DNA from: CAWAPS01 sp963783945 | GTDB taxonomy: Bacteria > Actinomycetota > Acidimicrobiia > Acidimicrobiales > Palsa-688 | Length of the DNA stretch: 64,000 nucleotides | Assembly (NCBI GenBank): GCA_963783945.1 | Contig: CAWAPS010000032.1 | Coordinates: forward strand, 1,109,000 to 1,172,999 | Direction: 5' to 3' | Shown here: positions 56,433 to 64,000 of the stretch, piece after piece | How the letters are laid out: each line of letters starts with the position of its first letter | Numbering within the stretch: the stretch's first letter is position 1 | Translations under genes and position numbers: made by a program | The notes under the pieces: generated by a model | The model's database searches: none | What the model was told of the DNA's origin: nothing | What the model saw: only the letters and a program-made list of their open reading frames with translations

Positions 56433-57350
56433 TTGACGTTGGAACGCCAGAAGGAAGTCGACCTCGCAGGGAAGGTCGCCATCATCACCGGCGCCAGCCG
56501 GGGCATCGGGAAGGCGACAGCACTGGCACTCGCTAGCCGCGGCGTCGACGTCGTCGTCACCGCTCGCACCGTCGACGCTCAACAAAGCCACCTGCCCGGG
56601 ACGATCGGCCAGACGGTCGCCGAGGTCGAAACGCTTGGAGGGCAAGCGCTGGCAGTGGCGGCCGACCTGTCCCGGGAAGAAGACCTGCGGCGGATCGTCG
56701 CCTCCACCCTCGACCGCTTCGGCGGAGTCGACTTACTCGTGAACAACGCCGCCGTCACGACTGGCCACCACTGGTCATCGCCGCTGCTGGAGATCCCCCG
56801 AGACGAATGGCTCTACCACTACGCAGTCAACGTTCACGCACCGTTCACTTTGATCCAACTGGTAGTTCCCTCCATGGAGGTCCGCGGGGGCGGCCGCATC
56901 CTCAACGTAACCACCGGAAGTGGTGAAGTGATGCGGCTTCCGGAAGAGCCATCCAAGATGGAATCGCTCGGCGAGTTCAGCCTGAATTCACCCGCCTACT
57001 ACTCGAGCAAGCGAGCCTTGGACCGCCTCGCGAACGTCATCACCCCCCAGCTCGCCCGCAAGAACATTTTCATCACAAGTGTCATGCCTGGCCTGGCCGC
57101 GTCCGAGATCGCCGTTCACAATGTGAAGACGGCAGGCCTGGACGACTCGATGATGGTCCCCTTGGAGGTACCGGCCCGGATGCTGGTCTACTTCGCCGCC
57201 TGCGAGAACCCGCTCGAGTACGCCGGGCGCATCTTCTGGGCCGAACGGGAGATGGCCGAGCTCGGGATCGAACCGGACCTGTCAGCCACCGACTCGGCCC
57301 CCACCAGCGTAGGGACGGGACCCTGTGAACCATCGTCACACATGGGCTAG
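56433..57350 (+). CDS. Short-chain dehydrogenase/reductase
   Basis: 305 residues from TTG 56433, preceded by GAAGGAG. Cofactor motif TGASRGIGKATALAL, NNAAVTTG and catalytic YYSSKRALDRL. Complete. The insertion around LPEEPSKMESLGEF before the active-site Tyr is unusual for classical SDRs. Under the same predicted operator as the SDR at 53782. Confidence 0.94.
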   Translation: MTLERQKEVDLAGKVAIITGASRGIGKATALALASRGVDVVVTARTVDAQQSHLPGTIGQTVAEVETLGGQALAVAADLSREEDLRRIVASTLDRFGGVDLLVNNAAVTTGHHWSSPLLEIPRDEWLYHYAVNVHAPFTLIQLVVPSMEVRGGGRILNVTTGSGEVMRLPEEPSKMESLGEFSLNSPAYYSSKRALDRLANVITPQLARKNIFITSVMPGLAASEIAVHNVKTAGLDDSMMVPLEVPARMLVYFAACENPLEYAGRIFWAEREMAELGIEPDLSATDSAPTSVGTGPCEPSSHMG

Positions 57351-57415
57351 TTCGAGAGGCTGTCCAAGTAGGGACGGCGCGGCCTTCACCGCTGACCAGG
57401 TCGCGACCTTCCGAG

Positions 57416-57439
57416 GCGTCCAGGATCCAAACTGGACGC
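57416..57439 (+). terminator. Hairpin terminator after SDR
   Basis: GCGTCCAG (57416-57423) / CTGGACGC (57432-57439), 8-nt loop GATCCAAA, 65 bp after the SDR stop. Confidence 0.65.
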
Positions 57440-57601
57440 CCTGGATCTTCGGCGACCCAACTGCCGGACCAAGCAGGCCGTCACGAACGTGAGCTCCTCC
57501 CTGCTCTCTAAGATAGAGGCCTTTACCTACACCCTGGCCTACGGTCGGAAGGAACGTGGCTACAGTGTCGACTCAGTCCTATATGGGAAGGCGGGACGTC
57601 G

Positions 57602-57889
57602 ATGCTGGATGATTGCGAGAAGGCGTTGGAGCGATTGCAGTCTATGCTCGCCGCTGACGGCTATTTACTGCGCCTCGAGTCGACGTCAGCATTCGAGGAC
57701 GAACTGATCGTTATCGTGAGAGCCGGACCCGACGCTTGCGAAGAATGCTTGGTATCCGTTGAGCTATTTACTGACATTGTTACGCGCCAGCTGACCGATA
57801 GCGGGCTTCAGCCGTCCATCACCGTCGTGTATCCGGACCACCCGAGCGAAGCCGTTTCCGAAGTGAGAGATAAGAATGGAACGTCGTAA
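57602..57889 (+). CDS. Small NifU-like CxxC protein
   Basis: 95 residues. A Cys pair in GPDACEECLVSVE (Cys46 and Cys49) followed by a helix and ITVVYPDHP is like the C-terminal Fe-S scaffold domain of NifU, though identity is from pattern only. ATG 57602 follows GGGAAGGCGGGACGTCG. It stops 13 bp before the selenoprotein start and is probably cotranscribed with it. Confidence 0.65.
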   Translation: MLDDCEKALERLQSMLAADGYLLRLESTSAFEDELIVIVRAGPDACEECLVSVELFTDIVTRQLTDSGLQPSITVVYPDHPSEAVSEVRDKNGTS

Positions 57890-57902
57890 AGGAGACAAGA
57901 CC

Positions 57903-58479
57903 ATGAACACAGAGCCGGTATACGAAGTGGTAGCCCCGACAGGGCGAGTGGTGCGGGACCACGTTCCAAATAACGTGTACCCAACGAGCCTTTCCAACAG
58001 GACGGTCGGTTTCGTCTGGGATTACCTATTCAAAGGTCCGATCCTCTTCGACGCCATTCGCGACCTCATCGACGCCCAATTCACAGACGTGCGCTACATA
58101 GACTACGACTACTTCGGCGATATTCACGGACTCCAGTCGACACGGGTAGTCGAGGAGCTTCCGGATAAGCTCCACGCCGCAGGGGTCGAGGCGGCGGTCG
58201 TAGCCGTCGGTGCTTGAGGGAGCTGCATGCCCGCCGTGATGCGGGCGTCCGCCATAATCGAGAAAGCCGGTGTGCCCGCAGTGGCGGTCGGTTCGGCCCA
58301 CTTCGAAGTGCTTGGGACACGCCATCGCGACCGTGATGGGGATCCCACACGTTCCCATCATCAGCTACCCGGGTGTCCCGCTTTCTGATACCTCAGAGGA
58401 GTTCAACCGAAAGGTAACCGAGATAGTCGCCCCAGCTGTGGTCGAGGCGCTCGTCCGAAGGATCCGGCCGCGAAATCAA
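57903..58479 (+). CDS. UGSC family selenoprotein (in-frame TGA as selenocysteine), one frameshift
   Basis: ATG 57903 after AAAGGAG. Reads to VEAAVVAVGA, then TGA at 58215-58217 (codon 105), then GSCMPAVMRASAIIEKAGVP: with TGA as Sec this gives the family signature Sec-Gly-Ser-Cys. A hairpin begins 10 bases after the TGA. The protein continues to SAHFEVLG, where one extra base (58311-58316) moves it to the next frame, HAIATVMGIPHVPIISYPG and on to about 58479; no stop is found at the expected end. Family members are about 180-190 residues. UGSC proteins are known with Sec or Cys; the U-G-S-C pair suggests redox chemistry. As ordinary code it would be cut to 104 residues just before its motif. 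Confidence 0.82.
58227..58248 (+). promoter_or_regulatory. SECIS-like hairpin downstream of the TGA
   Basis: Stem ATGCCCGC (58227-58234) / GCGGGCGT (58241-58248) with a 6-nt loop CGTGAT, including one G-T pair. The loop starts 18 nt after the TGA, within the distance used by bacterial SelB-binding SECIS elements, and the loop contains the G and T usual there. Confidence 0.65.
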
Positions 58480-58520
58480 CAGGCCGACGGAGACACCGGG
58501 GCAAGACAACCGGACGCCTC

Positions 58521-59630
58521 CCTCAGATCGTATTCCGTGGCTCGCTGGACGAGATCCACGACCACTTCCTGGATCGGTCCTGGACCGACGGGCTGCCGAT
58601 CGTTCCGCCTACCCAGGACCGCGTGCAGGCTTTCCTAGGTAGTACCGACCGCCACCCTAGTGACGTGCTGGGCGTGCTGTTACCGGCAGGACAGGAGGCC
58701 ACCGTGTGGAGCGTGGCGGTCAACGGGGTGATGGCGGGATGCGCGCCGGAACACATGCCGCTGCTCCTCGCCGCGGTCGAATGCATCGCCGACCCCGAAT
58801 GGCGTATCGAGGAGGCAGGGTCAACGCCCGGTTGGGAGCCGATCGTGATCATCAGCGGCCCTATGAGCCAACGAGTTGGGCTTCAACTCCGGGACAGCCG
58901 TCCTGCGTATCGGCCGGCGAGCGAACAGCAGCGTCGGGCGCTTCCTTCGCCTCTACATGCGGAACGTCGCCGGGTTACTCCCGCCCCCCGGCATGACAGA
59001 TCAAGGGGCCATAGCCGGCAACTTCTACGTGGCGCTCGCCGAGAACGAGGAGTTTGTCCGTTCCGAGCTGGGATGGCCGACCTACCGGGAGGATCACGGC
59101 TACCGGCCGGAGGACACCGTCCTCGGGGTGCAGAGCCTTACGAGCGCCGGCGTGCCGATCTACACGGTAGGGGACAGCGTCGAGGAGGTTATGTGGTCAA
59201 TCTCCAGGTGCTTCGCCGACACCCTCGGGCTGTGGGGATTCGTCGGAGCACACGGCAGCGCCTACTTCCCCCTCCTTATCCTCGGGCCGAGCGTCGCCCG
59301 TTCCCTTAAGGACTTCGGCTGGAACAAGACCGCGCGTTCGTGAGCACATCTGGGACAACCTTTGGATGCGCGTCGACGACGCGGAACGGTACTCGGTACG
59401 GGCTCGGTGGGGGCGGCCGCCGGCTCACCGAGGTATGGGAACATGACGAGGCGGCACGCGCGAATCACTTCCGGTCGGATCCCGAACCGATGGCGAGGAT
59501 GCTCCTACGACCCGACCTCATTCAGATCGTCATCGCCGGCAGCCCAGGACGCAACCAATCCAAAGCGTTCTTCCAACAGAACAGACAGGGACCACCCATA
59601 ACGAGGAAGGTGAGGACAGCCCGGAACTAA
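58521..59630 (+). pseudogene. Conserved UGSC-associated protein, several frameshifts
   Basis: Coherent sequence over about 370 codons spread across frames: IVFRGSLDEIHDHFLDRSW, TDGLPIVPPTQDRVQAFLG, GVMAGCAPEHMPLLLAAVE and IIVISGPMS-type text; after a shift near 58869 NELGFNSGTAVLRIGRRA, GNFYVALAENEEF, WGFVGAHGSAYFPLLILGP; near 59325 RVREHIWDNLWMRVDDAER; near 59385 LTEVWEHDEAARANHF, LRPDLIQIVIAGSPGRN. From memory, proteins with WTDGLPIVPPT starts occur beside UGSC genes; function unknown. Start is not defined. Three or more indels may be errors or decay. Confidence 0.65.
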
Positions 59631-59646
59631 CAGAAACGAGCAGAGC

Positions 59647-59781
59647 GGCCGCGGCGGGCATGACGAGTGGATCGCCCATTGGAACGAGAACCCTAAGCCG
59701 TACGTGTGGGTGAACCCCGCAGAAAGGATCCTGGAGTCGATCGCCCGATATTGTCAGCGAATCTACGACTCAGCACACTAG
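59647..59781 (+). mobile_element. IS630-family transposase, C-terminal relic
   Basis: About 44 residues, HDEWIAHWNENPKPYVWV and ILESIARYCQRIYDSAH then stop, the typical end of IS630-type transposases. The catalytic domain is absent. Confidence 0.75.
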
Positions 59782-59858
59782 AGATCGCCGCCCTCGACCC
59801 ACCCGACTGCTTCTTGGTGATCCAGGTGGTGCCCATCCACTACCGCAAGGCGGGCTGA
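59769..59858 (+). pseudogene. Truncated toxin-like fragment
   Basis: Reads LEIAALDPPDCFLVIQVV, then PIHYRKAG and a TGA overlapping the antitoxin ATG (TGATG). Such a coupled small gene before an RHH antitoxin is usually the toxin; its N-terminus is missing where the IS630 relic lies. Confidence 0.45.
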
Positions 59859-60166
59859 TGACCAAGCGCAAGATCAAGCCCGGCCCGATCGGACCTGACG
59901 TCGATCTCGACAACGACGAGATCTATCTGGCCGACGGTCGGCGCCTAACCGTGCAGGTCGCCGAAGAGATCGCCGAGCGGACCCTGGCCCGGCATCCAGG
60001 CCGTCCATCTGTGTCCGGTGGCGGACGTCGCACACGGAGCCTGACTGTTCGAGTGCCCCAGCCCACCCGAGACGCCCTGGAGAAGCTGGCCAAGTCCCAA
60101 GGCAAGCGGTTAGCGGATGTCAGTCGTGAGGCCCCAGACGAGTACATCTCTCGTCACGCCAACTGA
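59858..60166 (+). CDS. Ribbon-helix-helix antitoxin-like protein
   Basis: 102 residues. C-terminal RHH domain SLTVRVPQPTRDALEKLAKSQGKRLADVSREA (parts: LTVRVPQPTRDALEKLA, GKRLADVSREA) after an N-terminal region DNDEIYLADGRRLTVQVAEE of the kind that binds a toxin. Coupled to the upstream truncated gene. Without a working toxin it is an orphan. Confidence 0.82.
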   Translation: MTKRKIKPGPIGPDVDLDNDEIYLADGRRLTVQVAEEIAERTLARHPGRPSVSGGGRRTRSLTVRVPQPTRDALEKLAKSQGKRLADVSREAPDEYISRHAN

Positions 60167-60346
60167 ATCCGCAACCTCTCCCGACGATCAGCGGGCAGAG
60201 CAGGCGCGAGCTGAGACTCCGGGGACGGCCCGCCGGCATTCCTTGGTCGGACTAGAGTGGCGAGACGGCCGGGATGTCGGAAGGTGATTGTGGAGAATGG
60301 TTTCATTGGCCGTGGCCTGGCGGGCCGGTAAGGCTGGCTACGAGGG

Positions 60347-60937
60347 ATGAGCGCACCCCGGCGCGTCGGCAGCGAGACGTCGAAGACCCGTGGGCTTCTG
60401 CTTGACGTGGCCGAGCAGATCATGGTGGAGGAGGGCTCCGCGGCAGTGACGTCGCGCCGGGTGGCCTCGGGTGGCGGGGTGAATCCGGCCCTGGTCCACT
60501 ATTATTTCCCGACTATCGAGGATTTGTTCCTCGCTGTGTGTAAGCGTCGGTACGACCGGGCGGCCCATAATCTCAACGAGGTCTTCGAGACGAGCGCTCA
60601 GCCGCTGTGGGCGCTGTGGGACCTGAGTTGCGAGGGGTGGGGACCGGTGTTGGGGGCCGACATCATCGCCCTGGCCCACCATCGCAAGGAGATCAGCGCC
60701 GAGCTGTCGCGGGCGGCCGGAGAATTGCGTCAACGCCACATCGAGGCGGTGTCGAGGGTGTGGGCTGGGCATCACAGGTCGCGGCCGGAGCTGAACCCGA
60801 CCGCTTTTGTGGTCCTCGTGATGGCGGTGTCGCACTTTATGGTGCAGGAGGAGGTTCTCGGCCTGACCGTAGGTCACGCCGAAATCCGAGCGTTAGTCGA
60901 AACCTACATCGAGGAGATCGAGGGTCCGAGGAGTTAG
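60347..60937 (+). CDS. TetR family transcriptional regulator
   Basis: 196 residues. VTSRRVASGGGVNPALVHYYFPTIEDLFL forms the helix-turn-helix (parts: RRVASGGGVNPALVHYYF, TIEDLFLAV). The C-terminal region is of the variable ligand-binding kind. It precedes the amidohydrolase by about 1 kb on the same strand. Confidence 0.92.
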   Translation: MSAPRRVGSETSKTRGLLLDVAEQIMVEEGSAAVTSRRVASGGGVNPALVHYYFPTIEDLFLAVCKRRYDRAAHNLNEVFETSAQPLWALWDLSCEGWGPVLGADIIALAHHRKEISAELSRAAGELRQRHIEAVSRVWAGHHRSRPELNPTAFVVLVMAVSHFMVQEEVLGLTVGHAEIRALVETYIEEIEGPRS

Positions 60938-61983
60938 CGCTTCCGTACCATACTCGTGAGCGGCTCCCTGGGCGTGCGCCGCGGGAGGGGTGTTGCGGAC
61001 TCAGGGCACTGATGTTAACCTCATGTTTAACAGCTTCGATGCGGGCGCCTGCGGCCGCACGTTGGAGATGTTGGCCGTGTAGTTGACAGAGTGCCGTCCG
61101 GTCGGAACGGGTAAGGGTATTCGTCGTGTTCGTGGGTGGGCAATGTTTCGTAGATGGCATGGTGGGAGGGCGACATGGTCTGTCAAAAGATGTGTCAGCC
61201 GGGCTTCGTCCACGGCGTTGGGACGAGCAGTAGCGGGCGAAGTGAACTACACGCCGAGCCGACGACGAGGCTCGGAGTCGAGGACCTTAGGAGCGACCAG
61301 TCGGCCGTATGGGGTTCATACGTGCTCGTAGCGGGTGTCACAACCGGGGGTCATCTCGGTGTGCTGGCCGCGAACGCGACGGGACCATGGATCCGAGGAG
61401 AGTCGGGGAGCCGTACCGTCTCGGTTTCCCGTTCGGCAACGTGTTCTGGGTTACCACCGTTATCCGCGGTCGGGACGAGGTGCTCGCCCACACGCTCCGG
61501 CTGGCTGACCTCGAAGGGGGCGGCAGTTAACCGAGGTGCCGCCGAGGTGAGCACTGAATGCTTGGCCGATGCCCAGGGCCATGGAGGAAACATCTCGCCC
61601 CATCGAGAGTGCCGAGGCCGACACATCTTCCATGGCGTCCACGGCGCCGTGGCTATAGACGAGGCGATGCCCCTGATCCTGGGACCTTATCAACGTCAGC
61701 CAGGAGCAGGACCGGCGCGAAAGCATGGGCCGCCTCGCAGAGACTGGGTCGACGTTCCGAAAATTCGTCTGGTCGGCACAGCGAGCTGCAGGCTGGCGAG
61801 GGGCCGCTGGTGGGGGGGCTGTTGCCGATTGCCTCACAGGTGCCCCCTCGAGAACAAGACCGGTCCCGCAGCCACCAGGGGCGCCTTGCGGCTGACTCCG
61901 TGTCCGGCCGCAACTTCCAATCATGAGACCCGAATCTTGTTCAGCATGCCGTCGTCGACAGGCGGCGGAGAAAGGCAGACATC
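60938..61983. other. About 1 kb without a supported gene
   Basis: A frame from 61154 to 61987 is open, but its sequence is compositionally odd and motif-free; its start MVCQKMCQPGFVHGVG (61175) may be a leftover of a secreted hydrolase. An inverted repeat GTTAA-CCTCATGT-TTAAC lies at about 61014-61031. The last 60 bp carry the amidohydrolase ribosome site region (GGCGGAGAAAGGCAG). Confidence 0.5.
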
Positions 61984-63085
61984 GTGACCGAATATCGCCT
62001 CATCTCATCTGACTCCCATGTCAGCATGCCTGATGAAGCCTGGCAGACGTACCTAGATCCTGAGTTCCGGGATCGGGCTCCGATTATCGAGCACGCCGAG
62101 GAGGGGGACTTCCGGGTGTTCGAGGGGTCGCGGACTCCGATCTTGGGGCTGAGCAACCTGGCGGGCAAGAAGCCCGAGGATTACTCCCTGAACCTGCGCC
62201 GGATGAATGACAGCCGGCCTGGCGCTTGGGATGCGACCGAGCGGATCAAGGATATGGACCTCGACGGTGTGGATGCCGAGGTGCTCTACGTGGGCGGCCC
62301 GCTGGTGTCCCAGGATGCCGATCTGCGCCTGAACAGCGTTCGTGGGTACAACCGATGGTTGTCCGACTATGCGAGCCATGCCCCCGACCGGCTGCTCGGG
62401 GTGGCCGCCATTCCCATCGACACGCCCGAGCGGGCCGTCGAGGAGATCCAGTTCGCCGCTGCACAGCCCGGTCTGGCCAGCGGCTACATCCCGCTGTTCC
62501 CCGCCGCCGACGACGACTACGGCAATCCGAAGTGGGACCCAATGTGGCAGGCGTTCATCGATGCCGATTTCCCGGTCGGTTTGCACGTGGGCGGTCGTCG
62601 ACCCGGAACCCCGACCGTCAATATCTACGAGAGCGCCCCCCGGTTCATGACCGGCCTGGTGATGAGCAAACTGACCATGGCGGAATCGCTGTCCGAGCTG
62701 ATCCACGGCCTGGTGATGCAGCGCTTCCCCGATCTCAACTTCGTGGCGGTCGAGGGCCAGATCGGCTGGATGCTCGTTCTTCCAGTACTACACGGACCAC
62801 CTGTGGGAGAAGCACCGGCACTGGACCAAGAGCGAGCTGAAGGAGCCACCGAGCTTCTACTTCCGCCGGCAGGTGTTCGCCACGTTTATGGAGGACCCGG
62901 TCGGCCTGCGCGAGCGCGAGCACATCGGGATCGACAACATCATGTGGGCCAGTGACTACCCGCACTCGGAGACCACCTGGCCCAACTCCAAGTCCCTGAC
63001 CGACGAGTGGTTCACCCCGTTCGGCGAAGAGGACAAGCGTAAGATCCTGTGGGAGAACGCAGCCAAGCTGTACAAGCTGATCTGA
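61984..63085 (+). CDS. Metal-dependent amidohydrolase (amidohydrolase_2), one frameshift
   Basis: About 367 residues. N-terminal metal-binding strand LISSDSHVSMPDEAW (classical members have D-x-H here), LDGVDAEVLYVGG, FPVGLHVGGRRPG with a ligand His, and SDYPHSETTWPNS with the catalytic Asp. Near 62770 the frame shifts; the text resumes as SFFQYYTDHLWEKHRHW and runs to TGA 63083. GTG start 61984. Enzymes of this type decarboxylate or hydrolyse cyclic and aromatic acids; substrate not readable. Confidence 0.88.
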
Positions 63086-63373
63086 CGTGGCAACTCAGTG
63101 AAAGAGGGCCCGACGGCTCAGGAAGTCGGGTGTCCGAGTCCACGCTGGGGCATGCCGTTCGGTCGCCGCTGCCGCCGATCTGCACCACGGATCGGATCCC
63201 GCCGGAGGTCGTACTCGAGCCGCTCGTGATTCCGTCAAGGCCCGGCCGGACCACGGAGCTCGGGCCCGCTTCGTCTGTAGGAACCTCGGCGCGGTCCGGC
63301 ATGCATGCGGCTACTGGGCTAGCGCCACGGCAAAGTACCGTTAGGTTTCTGAACTGGGAGAAAGGCAGCCATT
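63086..63373. other. Intergenic, nothing recognised
   Basis: About 290 bp. Frames here are motif-free; the missing 5' part of the following binding protein is not found in it. Confidence 0.45.
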
Positions 63374-64000
63374 TTGGCTATCCCACGGGCCGTCCTGGAT
63401 ATCAGCTCCTTGACCTTCGCCGGGGTGACCGCCTTGACCAAGGCCGGGATCCCGGCTGCCGGCGACTCCGTCGACGGCCCTGAATGGGGGACCAGCCCGA
63501 ATATGTTCAGCATCACGGCTCCGGTCGAGACCCCGATCGGTGGGCGGTCCTACACGTATACCGACAGGATCAACTTCTTCAAGGTGATTGGCCTTAAGGA
63601 GCTGGCCCAGGTGGGTTACGAGATCCCGTCGGTCACCGAGGAGGCCAACCAGACTTTCCAGCTAGCCGCCCAGGTCGGCATCTCCAAGTGCTACAACAAC
63701 ACCATCGGCTTCGGTGTCAACGACTTCACCTCGGTCGTCCTGGCCGTCAAGGCGGCTGGTTGTGATCGCGTCTACGTGCCGATGCTGCTAACCTCCGAGA
63801 TCGCCATAGCCCAGGACTTGAAGACGAGCAGGGCCAAAGCGCTCATCTCGCCGCCGGTTGCCTATGACGACAGCGTGCTGAGCAACCCCGGCGCCCTGAG
63901 CGCGCTTTCGGGTGACTACACGGAAGCGGTGATCGACCTGACACATCCGAGCGCCTCCGCCAAACGGATGCTGGCGAACCTCAAGCAGTACGCCAACTAT
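63374..64000 (+). CDS. ABC transporter solute-binding protein (Peripla_BP_6 type), 5'-truncated and running off the window
   Basis: Over 200 residues: LDISSLTFAGVTALTKAGIP, TAPVETPIGGRSYTYTDR, FQLAAQVGISKCYNNTIGFG and VVLAVKAAGCDRVYVPMLLT match the inner part of leucine/branched-chain type binding proteins. The signal peptide and first about 100 residues are absent: an in-frame stop lies at 63350 and the text starts mid-domain (TTG 63374 is nominal). Either a frameshift hides the start or it is a 5'-deleted gene. Confidence 0.8.
   Translation, partial: MAIPRAVLDISSLTFAGVTALTKAGIPAAGDSVDGPEWGTSPNMFSITAPVETPIGGRSYTYTDRINFFKVIGLKELAQVGYEIPSVTEEANQTFQLAAQVGISKCYNNTIGFGVNDFTSVVLAVKAAGCDRVYVPMLLTSEIAIAQDLKTSRAKALISPPVAYDDSVLSNPGALSALSGDYTEAVIDLTHPSASAKRMLANLKQYANY

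Noticed and set aside
61154..61987. 277-codon open frame before the amidohydrolase
   Set aside because: No motif, odd composition and no ribosome site; only its first residues hint at a decayed gene.

Overview
The window comes from a high-GC actinobacterium. Gene order around the replication origin and the protein types (DUF6049, DUF5318, DUF3566, PadR beside ino1) fit Actinobacteria; I lean to an Acidimicrobiia-like lineage rather than Mycobacterium, by inference only. Positions 1-33131 are conserved chromosome; 33132-64000 is accessory DNA.

Region 1-11050: a leftward gene series (GNAT acetyltransferase, DUF6049-type envelope protein, DegV, transmembrane Ser/Thr kinase, small membrane protein, trxB running off the left edge) sits divergently from a rightward set (AcuC-like deacetylase, a frameshifted pilT, pcnA). 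Region 11075-33131: a methyltransferase, ino1 and padR on the minus strand, then DUF5318, ponA, panB and the rpsF-ssb-rpsR-rplI ribosomal/replication set on the plus strand. dnaB is inverted and faces dnaA across a cluster of DnaA boxes (probable oriC), followed by dnaA-dnaN-recF-dciA-gyrB-gyrA-DUF3566 and a tRNA-Ile(GAT).

Region 33132-52265: two tandem integrated elements use the tRNA-Ile anticodon-arm sequence as attachment core. The core recurs at 33086, 38473 and 52221, and the flanks match as expected for left end, fused right/left end, and right end. No integrase is present. Cargo 1 (about 5.4 kb) is a LAL-type LuxR regulator, an alpha/beta hydrolase and gene debris. Cargo 2 (about 13.7 kb) is MarR/VOC/AlkA, a NarL-type two-component pair beside an MMPL exporter, MarR with an epoxide-hydrolase-like enzyme, an XRE regulator with two SDRs, and another hydrolase.

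Region 52266-64000: an excisionase-like gene and ATPase debris, then SDRs and a TetR regulator sharing a dyad operator. Next comes a cassette of a NifU-like CxxC protein, a UGSC-family protein whose Sec-Gly-Ser-Cys motif is encoded with an in-frame TGA followed by a SECIS-like hairpin, and a large conserved partner. Then an IS630 relic, a truncated toxin with intact RHH antitoxin, a TetR, a metal-dependent amidohydrolase, and the start of a solute-binding protein. This part looks catabolic.

Many genes carry single-base shifts, several as compensating pairs at G or C runs. They are dense after 41 kb and almost absent between 9.5 and 26.5 kb. Some are probably sequence errors and some real decay; they should be resolved on reads before any gene is called dead.
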